64,000 nt of DNA from Parafrankia irregularis (GTDB lineage Bacteria; Actinomycetota; Actinomycetes; Frankiales; Frankiaceae), in contig NZ_FAOZ01000007.1 in assembly GCF_001536285.1 (NCBI RefSeq), forward strand, positions 137,360 to 201,359. Reading direction: 5' to 3'. Under the pieces are notes generated by a model that made no database searches, was not told the origin of the DNA, and was given only the letters and a program-made list of their open reading frames with translations. Numbering within the stretch: the first letter of the stretch is position 1; every line of letters begins with the position of its first letter. Position numbers and translations under genes: made by a program. Shown here one piece after another: positions 1 to 7,945 of this stretch.

Positions 1-251
1 AGCGGGTCGCCTGGGAAAGCACCAACGGTCCCACCCACGCCGGAGTCGTCGCCTTCCACCGCCTCAACTCCGACGAGACCCGGGTGACGGTTCAGCTCGA
101 CTGGCAGCCCGACGGTGTCGCCGAGAAGATCGGCTCGGCCGTGAGTGCAGACGACCGACGCGTCAAGGCCGACCTGAAGCGCTTCAAGACGTTCATGGAG
201 GGACGCGGAACCGAAACCGGCGCGTGGCGCGGCCACGTCGGCAGGCCCTGA
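1..251 (+). CDS. SRPBCC family protein, C-terminal part (cut by window start)
   Basis: The frame is open from base 3 to a TGA at 249-251 and gives 82 residues. These match, almost residue for residue, the C-terminal half of the complete SRPBCC (polyketide cyclase/dehydrase-like) protein at 28123-28578: both share GPTHAGVV, DETRVTVQLDWQP and RRVKADLKRFK. This START-like fold binds hydrophobic ligands, but the ligand is unknown for this actinobacterial subgroup. The real start lies left of the window. A strong hairpin 52 bases after the stop suggests transcription ends here. The identification as a paralog of the second copy is firm; the biochemical role is not. Confidence 0.85.
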   Translation, partial: RVAWESTNGPTHAGVVAFHRLNSDETRVTVQLDWQPDGVAEKIGSAVSADDRRVKADLKRFKTFMEGRGTETGAWRGHVGRP

Positions 252-302
252 CCGAGAACGCCGGTCGAGGCACAACCGCGGTCCCACGGCTGTCGGACAT
301 GC

Positions 303-339
303 GTCGTGCCGGCCCGCCGAAGCGGCGGGCCGGCACGAC
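303..339 (+). terminator. Perfect 17-bp stem hairpin, probable terminator
   Basis: The arm GTCGTGCCGGCCCGCCG (303-319) pairs perfectly with 323-339 across a 3-base loop. It lies 52 bases after the SRPBCC stop and before the convergent glsB-like gene that ends at 408. There is no long T tract, which is common for actinobacterial terminators. It could stop transcription from both sides. Confidence 0.7.
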
Positions 340-407
340 ATCGAGCTAAACGCATGGGATGGTGGGGTGCGAAGGAAGCAGGTGAGCCCCACGAGAATTC
401 CGCGAAT

Positions 408-686
408 TCAGTGCCGGACCGAGGTGCGGCCGTGCACCGCCCGCCAGACGAGAAGAGCGATGATTGCCCCGATAATGGACCCGATTATCCCGGACGGCTG
501 CAGTGCGCCCTCGCTGAGATCATGCCCGAATAGCACGTAGCCGAGCAGTCCACCGATGAAGGAGCCGACGACGCCGAGCAGTATTGTCCCCGGGATTCCC
601 ATGGGATCTTGGCCGGGGACCACCAGTCGAGCCACGGCACCCGCGATGAGACCGAGGATAATCATGCTGACAATGAACCAGAGCAT
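408..686 (-). CDS. GlsB/YeaQ/YmgE family small membrane protein
   Basis: A 92-residue, very hydrophobic protein. The first helix starts at the N-terminus (MLWFIVSMIILGLIAGAVAR). It is followed by the family-typical GQDPMGIPGTILLGVVGSFIGG segment split by glycines, and a last helix near residues 68-82 (IIGSIIGAIIALLVW). This is the usual three-helix layout of the transglycosylase-associated (GlsB/YeaQ) family, small inner-membrane proteins often induced by stress. Their molecular role is unclear. The ATG at 686 is preceded by GAGGGGTGA. It stands alone, with an AT-richer upstream stretch carrying a direct repeat at 741-765. Confidence 0.88.
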   Translation of the reverse strand: MLWFIVSMIILGLIAGAVARLVVPGQDPMGIPGTILLGVVGSFIGGLLGYVLFGHDLSEGALQPSGIIGSIIGAIIALLVWRAVHGRTSVRH

Positions 687-740
687 CGAAGTCACCCCTC
701 GCTGTGAATACGTCAGCCGGGCCCGAACACCACGGACCTC

Positions 741-765
741 ATATCGCCAGAACGGAAATATCGCC
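741..765. promoter_or_regulatory. ATATCGCC direct repeat upstream of the glsB-like gene
   Basis: ATATCGCC occurs at 741-748 and again at 758-765, 17 bases apart, in one of the few AT-richer stretches here and 55-80 bases upstream of the glsB-like start. On the gene's strand this reads GGCGATAT twice. It could be a regulator site or include a promoter element. No consensus was recognised. Confidence 0.35.
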
Positions 766-1471
766 TTTTTCTGATCGTTCCGTTTCCCGGCGGCGCTCAG
801 CGGAGTACCCGGTCCCACAGGGCCCAAACCCTGCAGTTGGCCGAGGTCCCTGCCTAACCGGGCGGACGACGAATCTGACGACGGCACAGTGGACCACGAG
901 TATCGCTGCGCCGACGGTCACTGACATCCGCACGCGGTCGGGTCCACAGCATGGGCCTTGCGATACCGACAGCGGACCGGCCGGGCCGCAGGTGACATCC
1001 GCGCCATCCGCACGCGCACCCGGAGCGAGTGACCCGCAGGGCCGCGCTGCGTCGAGGCCGGGCGCCCGCCCGGACGTGGTTGCCGGGCGGGCCGGTCTCG
1101 CCCGTGGAGCGACCGCGCCGGACGCGTCGAGGCGAATCCTCGCCCGGCGCCGTCCCGTCCTGGGGCGACCGCAAGCGGATATCGAGGCGCCGCGGGAACT
1201 GGCCTCTCGTGAGGCGAGCATTCACGGCCGGCCGGCGCCGAAGCGCTGGCGGCGGCTTGCTAATCGCCGTTCGACTCCGCCTGGCACGGCTGCGGCGAGG
1301 GTCACACCTGTCGCGTCTGCGGACAGGTGTGTTCCCGCCGACCGAGGGAAGATCGGGTGGAGCACGCCGGCGGCGGCGATCGGACTCAGGAAGGCGAAGA
1401 AGCCGGCCCTTCCGATCCGCTGACGATCGACCACAAGGTAGCGTCCGCAATGCTTGGGAGGCACGACACCG
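766..1471. other. About 0.7 kb without a convincing gene
   Basis: Open frames exist on both strands but are Arg- and Pro-rich and lack a recognisable domain or a good ribosome binding site. The only mildly protein-like piece is a minus-strand segment starting near 927, with one hydrophobic stretch (MSVTVGAAILVVHCAVV) and no Shine-Dalgarno sequence. I do not call a gene here. Confidence 0.5.
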
Positions 1472-1759
1472 ATGACGAAATGGGCCGCGGCGGTCGCGGA
1501 CAAGGTGACGACGGTGACCGTTCCAGTGATCCATGGTACTGAGCACGCCGCCGTGGCGGTACAGGAGAAGGCCGCCGAGGCCACAGCACCGGCGCGGCGG
1601 CACACCAGCAAACTCTTCAGCCGACTGGAGAAGGGCGCCAGCGGTGTGGTGAAGGGCAACGGCAGGGGACGATCGTCGGTAGGCCTCGTCGCGATCGTCA
1701 GCGTCCTCGCGACCGCCGGGGCGGTGCTCTTGGTCGTCGTAGGCAGGAGGCGAGGGTGA
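1472..1759 (+). CDS. Small single-pass membrane protein of unknown function
   Basis: A 95-residue product with an amphipathic, Ala-rich N-terminal half and one strong C-terminal membrane helix (about residues 70-90, VGLVAIVSVLATAGAVLLVVV), ending in the positive tail GRRRG. A TTG 18 bases earlier (1454) is in frame, but the ATG at 1472 is preceded by GGGAGG at 1456-1461, so I use the ATG. Charge distribution suggests a tail-anchored protein with the N-terminus in the cytoplasm. No family was recognised. It could be a stress-associated accessory protein, given the small stress-type genes nearby, but that is inference. Confidence 0.6.
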   Translation: MTKWAAAVADKVTTVTVPVIHGTEHAAVAVQEKAAEATAPARRHTSKLFSRLEKGASGVVKGNGRGRSSVGLVAIVSVLATAGAVLLVVVGRRRG

Positions 1760-2223
1760 GCATAGCGAAGAAGCCTCGCGCGTCGGGCCTTCGATACCGA
1801 ATGTGGCTGGTCCCATGCGCCACCGTCTGCGACGAGTGCCGCCTTCACCAGGGTGTGTTCCGAATACCGGGCGGCCGGGCCTCAGCCAGTCTTGAGACTC
1901 GAACACGCTGACCGCGAGCACTCCGGAGGTGACCGAGTAGTCCTGCTGGGGATGGCCTGCTGGACGAGATCACCCATCGTGACGTGGATCATGAGCTGGA
2001 AGGTGCTGATCTCGCCGAGGGTCGAGCGCCCCGACCACCCTGGCCTGTACTACGAGAACGAGCAGACCGACTCCGACAAGCCGCGGCCATGCCCGCTGCG
2101 GACCCAGCCGCGGAGATCGGACGTCACGCAGGGTCGACCTGGCCGTCGACCTGGCCGTCGACCTGGCCGACGTCATGGCCTCTCCTCGGGTTTTGCCTGC
2201 TCGTGGGCGGTGACCCTGCCGTT
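1760..2223. other. Gene-poor stretch before the DUF2795 gene
   Basis: Frames are open on both strands but I recognise no family. The only structure seen is the three-copy 12-bp repeat at 2133-2168. An open frame running from 1984 into the DUF2795 gene has a low-complexity N-terminal part caused by this repeat and is more likely noncoding leader. Confidence 0.45.
2133..2168. repeat. Three perfect tandem copies of a 12-bp unit
   Basis: The unit GTCGACCTGGCC is present three times head to tail (2133-2144, 2145-2156, 2157-2168). Each copy contains the GTCGAC palindrome. The array sits 56 bases before the DUF2795 start, so it could be a regulator-binding array or simple slippage. Confidence 0.75.
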
Positions 2224-2418
2224 ATGGCCAATCCAATCGAGGTTCAGAAGTTCCTCAAGGGCATCGACTACCCGGCCGACCGGCGCACTCTCGTCGAGAC
2301 GGCCCGCCAGGAGGGCGCTTCGAGGGAGGTGGTGGCCGCACTGGAGCACATCACCGATCGGTCCTACGACGGCCCGAACGCCGTCTCGCAGGAAGTCAGC
2401 CACGTTTCTATATCTTGA
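2224..2418 (+). CDS. DUF2795 family protein
   Basis: A 64-residue protein. Residues 4-56 match the DUF2795 pattern well: a KFLKGIDYPADRRTLVETAR segment, then GASREVV, and the closing DRSYDGPNAVSQEV. These are small actinobacterial proteins of unknown function, often found near stress genes. I start at the ATG at 2224 because the family begins right there. The open frame extends upstream to 1984, but that part is low complexity. No good Shine-Dalgarno was seen, so the start is the weak point. Convergent with the GT9 gene ending at 2454. Confidence 0.75.
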   Translation: MANPIEVQKFLKGIDYPADRRTLVETARQEGASREVVAALEHITDRSYDGPNAVSQEVSHVSIS

Positions 2419-2453
2419 TCCACAGGATGTCCGCATCATGAAGCACGTGCCTT

Positions 2454-3587
2454 TCATTGCGTGGGGCACGCGCCCTGCTTCAGGAGCGTGACTTCGCGCA
2501 GAACCTGATCGACAGTGAGAGCGAGCAGCCCCGGGGCGGGAAACCCGCCCCGGGGATCACTGTGCTGCCCGGCCCAAAGGGCACGATGCTTCGGCCGGTC
2601 GAAGGGCGGTCCCCACTCGGCCGGCGAGACGGGCCCGAACAGCACCACGGACGGTCTGCGGTAGGCGGTGGCGAGGTGCGCGACGCCGGTGTCGGCGCTG
2701 AGTACCAGGCGAGCTCGCGCGACGAGCGCGCAGAGCGCGACGAGGTCCAGCTTCCCGGCCAGCACGGTGGAGGGTGGAAGTCCGGCGGCCGTGGCCACCC
2801 GCAGGGCGAGGCCGTGTTCCGCCGAGGAACCTGTGAACACGATCTGGTGGCCGTCCTGGGCGAGCTGCCTGGCCACGGCCGCCCATCGGAGCTCGGGCCA
2901 CCGGCGGGCAGGAGCCGCTCCGCCTGGATGGACGACGGTCGGGCCAGGTTCGCTCCCGCGATCCTGGGTTTCCCCGCCTCCAGTGCCACGGTCGGCGGTC
3001 GGGTTCCGCGCCCACCCGCACACCGGCGGCAACCAGGGCGGCACCGGAAGTCCGAGCTCGGTGGGGTCGCAGCTCACCCCGTGCGCCGCCAGCAGCCGGC
3101 ACCACCGTGACACCTCATGCTCGTTGCCCAGCCCAGGCACGTATCCGGTCGCCGTGCCGGCGGAAAAGGTACGGCTGTGGCCGGTGGCGGCGCTCCCGGG
3201 ATCCGCTGTGGTGCTGCCTGCCTGTGCGAGGTCCGGTGGCTCCCAGGCGCACCCGCCGGGCAGGTCGAAGGCCCACAGGGCGGCTGGCCTGGTCCGCCGC
3301 AGCGTCTGAGTCGACTCGGGTCCTCGCCCGTGCAGGTTCACCGCCAGCGTGGGTGCCGCTACCGCCACAGGGGCGAGTGGATCTGTCGGCACGAGTCCGT
3401 CGACAGCCCCGGAGAGCATGGCCACGGGTTCGAGCCAGGCTGGTCCGGCGAGCAGGAGACGGTGTCCGGGCAGCTCGGACGTCAGGTGGCGGCGCAGGCC
3501 GCGCAGCGCGGGAAGAGCGGTGAGCAGATCCCCCAGGCCGAGGGCGCGCAGGGCCACGACGGTGCCTGCCGCACGCCTTCGGCTCAC
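2454..3587 (-). CDS. GT9 family (heptosyltransferase-like) glycosyltransferase
   Basis: A 377-residue GT-B enzyme of family GT9, the ADP-heptose-dependent heptosyltransferase family of LPS core synthesis. The N-terminal domain has the acceptor-side signature ALGLGDLLTALPAL (about 15-28). The C-terminal nucleotide-sugar domain has VHPGGAAPARRWP and SADTGVAHLA (about 297-306), followed by FGPVSPAEWGPP. The GTG start at 3587 overlaps the TGA of the upstream SDR as GTGA, so translation is probably coupled. It is the last gene of an eight-gene minus-strand operon that also encodes GmhA-HldE and GmhB. The donor is therefore likely an ADP-heptose, although GT9 donor specificity cannot be read directly. 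The acceptor is unknown. Confidence 0.85.
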   Translation of the reverse strand: MSRRRAAGTVVALRALGLGDLLTALPALRGLRRHLTSELPGHRLLLAGPAWLEPVAMLSGAVDGLVPTDPLAPVAVAAPTLAVNLHGRGPESTQTLRRTRPAALWAFDLPGGCAWEPPDLAQAGSTTADPGSAATGHSRTFSAGTATGYVPGLGNEHEVSRWCRLLAAHGVSCDPTELGLPVPPWLPPVCGWARNPTADRGTGGGETQDRGSEPGPTVVHPGGAAPARRWPELRWAAVARQLAQDGHQIVFTGSSAEHGLALRVATAAGLPPSTVLAGKLDLVALCALVARARLVLSADTGVAHLATAYRRPSVVLFGPVSPAEWGPPFDRPKHRALWAGQHSDPRGGFPAPGLLALTVDQVLREVTLLKQGACPTQ

Positions 3588-4366
3588 GGGTAGGACGTCT
3601 CCCACGACGAGGTGACGACGATCTCTCTGAGCTCGCATCCCGACGGCTGGCCGAGTGCGAACACGACCGTGGCGGCCACGTCCTCGGGGCGGTTCAGCTT
3701 TGCGCCGGGCCCGGGCTTGTACTGCTCGTCGCGGTCGTCGAAGAAGGCGGTTGACATGCCTCCCGGTACCAGGAGGGTGACGCCGACCTGGCCCTTGAGC
3801 TCCTCGGCGAGGGCCCGGGTGAAGCCGACCACGCCGAATTTCGAGGCACAGTAGGCGGAGGCGTCTCCGGCGACCCGCAGGCCCAGGGTCGATGCGCAGG
3901 TCACGATCCGGCCGGCGCGACCGTCACCCGTTCGTCCCTCGCCGGTCCGTCCGTCGCGGTCGTGGCGCAGGTAGGGGAGTGCCGCGCGCACGACGGCGGC
4001 GGTGCCGAGGAGGTTCACCGCCACGATGCGCTCCCAGGCCGCTCCGTCCAGCTCGGCCAGTGGTGCGGGCGTATCGGTGCCCGCGGCGGTGAAGACACCG
4101 TGAAGCTGTCCTCCGGCGCGGTCGACGAGGGTGCGCACCGCCGCTTCGGCCTCCCGGGTCGCGGCGAGGTCGACAACTTCGCGATCAGCCTCCGGCACGC
4201 CTGGTGCCGGAACACGGTCCAGGACAAGGGGGCGTCCGCCAGCCGCGCGGACCGCGGCGACCGTCGCCGCGCCGAGCCCGGACGACCCGCCGGTGATCAG
4301 AACCGTGCCGGGTCCGGCCGGTCCTGGCGTCTCCGAGATTCGAAGGTCACCGTCAGCTGCCGCCAC
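3584..4366 (-). CDS. SDR family oxidoreductase in the heptose operon
   Basis: A classical short-chain dehydrogenase of 260 residues. The NAD(P)-binding TGGSSGLG is at 25-32, the catalytic Ser near 159, and YCASK at 172-176. The loop around 138-152 is a repetitive GRTGEGRTGDGR insert. The GTG start at 4366 overlaps the end of gmhA-hldE by 14 bases, and the stop overlaps the next gene, so it is inside the operon. It could reduce or oxidise a sugar carbon or a lipid carrier. It is not an HldD-type 6-epimerase, which belongs to the extended SDR group with a TGxxGxxG motif right at the N-terminus. Substrate unknown. Confidence 0.8.
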   Translation of the reverse strand: MAAADGDLRISETPGPAGPGTVLITGGSSGLGAATVAAVRAAGGRPLVLDRVPAPGVPEADREVVDLAATREAEAAVRTLVDRAGGQLHGVFTAAGTDTPAPLAELDGAAWERIVAVNLLGTAAVVRAALPYLRHDRDGRTGEGRTGDGRAGRIVTCASTLGLRVAGDASAYCASKFGVVGFTRALAEELKGQVGVTLLVPGGMSTAFFDDRDEQYKPGPGAKLNRPEDVAATVVFALGQPSGCELREIVVTSSWETSYP

Positions 4367-6695
4367 GGCGCACCGCCTCTCTGATGAGGGTCGAGGTGGA
4401 ACGGCCGGCCAGGTATGGCAGGACGACCGCCTGGCCACCCCAGGACGCGACGATCCCGGCTTCCGGAAGGTCCGTCACCGCGTAGTCACCGCCCTTGGCG
4501 AAGATGTCCGGGCGCAGGTCGGCGAGCAGCCGCGCGGGCGTGTCCTCGTCGAAGATCATCACGGCGTCCACGCTGTCGAGCCCCCGCAGCACTGCCGCGC
4601 GGTCCGCCGCCCCGACGATCGGGCGGTCCGGGCCCTTCAGCCTGCGCACGGAGTCGTCACTGTTCAGACAGACCACCAGGCAGTCGCCCAGCGAACGGGC
4701 GGCGCGCAGGACCTCGACGTGACCGGCGTGCAGAAGGTCGAAGCAGCCGCCCGTCGCGACGACGGTGCCGCCCCGCGCCCGTACCGCGACCGCCACGGCG
4801 TGGCCGTCGCCTTTCCGTGTCCGCAGCGGATCGCCACCTGCCGCCAGCGGCGACGGCCGCCAGCGGCCCGCGGGCTCACCGCCGGACGGACGGACTGACG
4901 CGGAACCTCCGGCGGCGACGAACTCGCCGGCGTGGCGGGTCGCGACCGCCACCGCTTCGGATGGCAGCCTCCCAGCGGCGAACGCCTCGACCGCGCTCGC
5001 GGCGAACCGGTCCCCGGCACCGCAGGCGTCACCGCCGCTGACGGGAAGGGCCGGAGCGAGAAGTGGCGGGGCGCTTCCCGCGGTCACCAGCATCGCGCCG
5101 CGTTCGGCAAGAGTGATCGCCACAGCACCGACGTCCCAGCGAGCCGCCAGTGCCCGTCCCCGTGCGCAGACGGAGGACAACGACGTGCCCTCGATGCCGG
5201 GTGCCGCGCCCGCCGCCTCGGCCCCGTTCGGCGTCGCAAGGGTGGCGCCGGCCAAGGGCGCGGCACCGCGCGGATGTGGGTCCCACACCAGCGGGGTGCC
5301 GCCGCGTCGCGCGAGCGCGGAACGCAGCGGCGGCGCGGCGGCCACACCGCGGCCGTAGTCCGAGACAAGCACCGCGGCAGCCTGGTCGAGCGCGGTGCGC
5401 ACCGCGGCGGGAACGACGCCCTCCACCCGGCCTTCCCCGCCATCGTCCAGCCGGACCAGGGACCGCCCGCCGGCCCGGATCCGACTCTTGCTCGGGGTCT
5501 CTCCGGTCAGGCCGAGGTCGACGAGCTCGACCCCCGCCTCGGCGAGCATCACAGCCAGCCGACGCCCCGCGTCGTCCCGGGCCAGCGCGGTGATCAGCGT
5601 CACCGCAGCGCCGTCGCTGGCCAGCAGGATCGCGGCGAGGCCGGCGCCACCGGGACGTTCGGTCACGTCGAGGCCGTCGAGCACGGGCACCGGCGCGTCG
5701 GGGGCGAGCCGGGCGGCGTGGCCGCTGATATCGCGGTCGAGCAGGGTGTCGCCCACCACCACGATGGGTCGGCGGCCTCCTCGCCGCGCGGTCGGACTGT
5801 TGGGCCTGCCCCTGTCCGGTGCTGTCGGCGGATCGCCGTCTGTCCGTCGTACCGGGCCCAGTGGTCGGGCACGAGCTGTCCGCTGGTCCGCGGGACGCTC
5901 CCCGGCACTGGCTGGAAAGCCGGCTCCGCCGACGGTACGGACATCCTCCGCCACGGCCTGGTCGGAGCCGCGCACCGCGCTCAGTGCACCGTCGAACGCC
6001 GCGCACAGCACGTGCACGGCCACCAGATGCACCTCCTGCACTGTGGAGGTGGGGATGGAGGGAGACGGGCGTGACCCGGCCCTGCCGGCGTCGACGGCCC
6101 TGCTGGCGTTGGCAGTCTCGCCGACGCTGACGGTCTCGTGGCACAGCCCGGCCAGGGGGCTGCCCGGTGGGCCCAGCAGGGCCCAGACGGTGAGTCCCAT
6201 CTCGCCGGCGGTCGTGGCGGCCCGCAGCAGGTTGGCGCTGCGTCCGGAGGTCGACAGCAGCATCAGCACGTCACCGGGCCGGCCGTGCGCGCGTACCTGG
6301 CGGGCGAAGACCTCCTCGTAGCCGTAGTCGTTGCCGATCGCGGTGAGCGAGGAGGTGTCGGCGTGCAGGGCGATCGCCGACATCGCCGGTCGCTCGTCCT
6401 GGAAGCGGCCGACAAGTTCGGCGGTCAGGTGTTGTGCCTGGGCCGCCGAACCGCCGTTGCCGGCCGCCAGGAGACGTCCACCGGCGGGCAGCAGGTCGGC
6501 CAGCCGGCCGCCCCACCGCTCCAGGCAGGCGACGTCGAGCGTGGGAAGGGTCGCCGCCAGCTCCCGGACGTGGCGATCAGCACGCGCCGTCGCCGGCCAG
6601 CAGGATCGCGGTGAGGCCGCGCCGGGGCGGTCACCTGGGGAGTCGTCGGCGTGGTCGTGGCGGGAGCGGTCGCGGTCGAGAGGGCCCCGGGTCAT
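4353..6695 (-). CDS. GmhA-HldE fusion: heptose isomerase, kinase and adenylyltransferase in one chain
   Basis: A single open frame of 780 residues with three domains. Residues about 40-235 are sedoheptulose 7-phosphate isomerase (GmhA): GNGGSAAQAQH at 80-89, the catalytic Glu in TAELVG (93), NDYGYEEVF, a STSG phosphate loop and the catalytic His in VQEVH (223). A Pro/Arg-rich linker spans about 240-308. Then comes a PfkB-type D,D-heptose-7-phosphate kinase with GGAG near 349 and the catalytic GAGD at 559-562. Last is a cytidylyltransferase-like domain with TGGCFDLLHAGH at 648-659 and RPDIFAKGGDY. The ATG at 6695 overlaps the upstream stop as ATGA. All key residues I checked are present. Fusion of GmhA to HldE is unusual; in proteobacteria they are separate genes. 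Confidence 0.9.
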   Translation of the reverse strand: MTRGPLDRDRSRHDHADDSPGDRPGAASPRSCWPATARADRHVRELAATLPTLDVACLERWGGRLADLLPAGGRLLAAGNGGSAAQAQHLTAELVGRFQDERPAMSAIALHADTSSLTAIGNDYGYEEVFARQVRAHGRPGDVLMLLSTSGRSANLLRAATTAGEMGLTVWALLGPPGSPLAGLCHETVSVGETANASRAVDAGRAGSRPSPSIPTSTVQEVHLVAVHVLCAAFDGALSAVRGSDQAVAEDVRTVGGAGFPASAGERPADQRTARARPLGPVRRTDGDPPTAPDRGRPNSPTARRGGRRPIVVVGDTLLDRDISGHAARLAPDAPVPVLDGLDVTERPGGAGLAAILLASDGAAVTLITALARDDAGRRLAVMLAEAGVELVDLGLTGETPSKSRIRAGGRSLVRLDDGGEGRVEGVVPAAVRTALDQAAAVLVSDYGRGVAAAPPLRSALARRGGTPLVWDPHPRGAAPLAGATLATPNGAEAAGAAPGIEGTSLSSVCARGRALAARWDVGAVAITLAERGAMLVTAGSAPPLLAPALPVSGGDACGAGDRFAASAVEAFAAGRLPSEAVAVATRHAGEFVAAGGSASVRPSGGEPAGRWRPSPLAAGGDPLRTRKGDGHAVAVAVRARGGTVVATGGCFDLLHAGHVEVLRAARSLGDCLVVCLNSDDSVRRLKGPDRPIVGAADRAAVLRGLDSVDAVMIFDEDTPARLLADLRPDIFAKGGDYAVTDLPEAGIVASWGGQAVVLPYLAGRSTSTLIREAVRRGGS

Positions 6696-7945
6696 GGCCG
6701 TGTCCCGACAGGTCGGCGTGCACCGGTCCGGCTCCCGGCACGCGTCACGCCCTGACCGGGCGCGTCGCGCAGCCGCCGGTAGACGTTCATCGTCAGGGCA
6801 CCGACGCGTTCCCAGGAGAACAGGGCCTGGGCCCGTCGCGCGCCGGCGGCTCCCAGCCGCGCCCGCTCGGCCGGGTCCGCGGCGAGTTCGGAGAGCGCCT
6901 CCACGATCCGTTCCGGGCATCGGGGTGGCACATGCAGCCCGGTCCCGCCGTCGACGACGGTGTCGATGAGACCGCCCACGGCACTCGCCACCACCGGCAC
7001 CCCGCAGGCCATCGCCTCGACCGGGACGATCCCGAAGGGCTCGTACCACGGCACGCAGGCGACCACGTCGGCCGACCGGTAGAGCGCCGGCAGCTCGGCC
7101 CGCCCCACCCGGCCCAGCAGCGTCACCCGGTCACCGGCGCCGGAAAGCCGGGCCAGCCGGCGCAGGCGGGCGGCCTCGGGGTCCTGGTCCAGCTCGGAGC
7201 GGTCCGAACCGCCGGCGATGAGCAGCTCGGTCCCTGGCAGCGCCGCGACCGCCTCGATCAGGTTCCCGATGCCCTTGCGCTCGACGAGACGGCCGACGAA
7301 CAGGACCCGAAGACGGCCGGGAGCGCGCGGCGCGACGGGCCCGTCCGGCGTGAACGCGGCCAGGTCCACCCCGGACGGCACGACGCTGACGCGACTGCCG
7401 GGGGCGCCGAGCCGGACCAGCTCGAACAGCTCGTCGGTGCAGGTGGCGACGATCGCGTCCACATCCCTGACCAGGGTTGCCTCGGTCTGCACCCGGTCGG
7501 GTGGCGAGGTGTCCTTGGAGCCCTGGTGGCGGCGCTTGACCACGCCCAGCGCGTGGCTGGTGAACACCACCGGGATTCCCAGGGGCCGGGCGGCCGACAG
7601 TGCCGCCTTCCCCGACATCCAGAAGTGCGCGTGTACGACGTCGGGGCGCTCCCGTGCCCACTGGTCGCGCAGGTCCGCGGCGAAGCCGCGCATGTAGGGC
7701 GGGAGGTCGTCCTTGGGAACGGGACGAGTCGGCCCGGCCGGGACGTGGTCGACCTCGACGCCGTCCGCCAGCGGAACCCGGCGCGGCGGCCCGGGCGAGT
7801 CACGCCGGGTGTGTACGACAACCTGTGCCCCGCGCCGCGCCAGGGCACTCGACAGCGCCGCGACGTGGACGTTCTGGCCGCCGGCGTCGACTCCGCCCAG
7901 GAGCGCGAGGGGGCTGGCGTGCTCGGAGACCATACAGATCTTCAT
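6692..7945 (-). CDS. GT4 family glycosyltransferase
   Basis: A 417-residue GT-B retaining glycosyltransferase. The N-terminus (MKICMVSEHASP, then GGVDAGGQNVHV) is the acceptor-side signature seen in MshA- and sucrose-synthase-like GT4 enzymes. Later come FVGRLVERKGIGNLIEA and the donor-site E-x7-E motif in EPFGIVPVEAMACG (Glu302 and Glu310). I start at the ATG at 7945, which forms an ATGA overlap with the upstream GT9 stop; open frame continues upstream but is low complexity. The operon context suggests it adds a sugar to the same glycan as the GT9 enzymes. Donor and acceptor are unknown. Confidence 0.87.
   Translation of the reverse strand: MKICMVSEHASPLALLGGVDAGGQNVHVAALSSALARRGAQVVVHTRRDSPGPPRRVPLADGVEVDHVPAGPTRPVPKDDLPPYMRGFAADLRDQWARERPDVVHAHFWMSGKAALSAARPLGIPVVFTSHALGVVKRRHQGSKDTSPPDRVQTEATLVRDVDAIVATCTDELFELVRLGAPGSRVSVVPSGVDLAAFTPDGPVAPRAPGRLRVLFVGRLVERKGIGNLIEAVAALPGTELLIAGGSDRSELDQDPEAARLRRLARLSGAGDRVTLLGRVGRAELPALYRSADVVACVPWYEPFGIVPVEAMACGVPVVASAVGGLIDTVVDGGTGLHVPPRCPERIVEALSELAADPAERARLGAAGARRAQALFSWERVGALTMNVYRRLRDAPGQGVTRAGSRTGARRPVGTRP

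Noticed and set aside
3421-3440. A GGTTCGAGCC stretch resembling a tRNA T-arm
   Set aside because: It lies inside the GT9 coding sequence and has no matching acceptor or anticodon arms.
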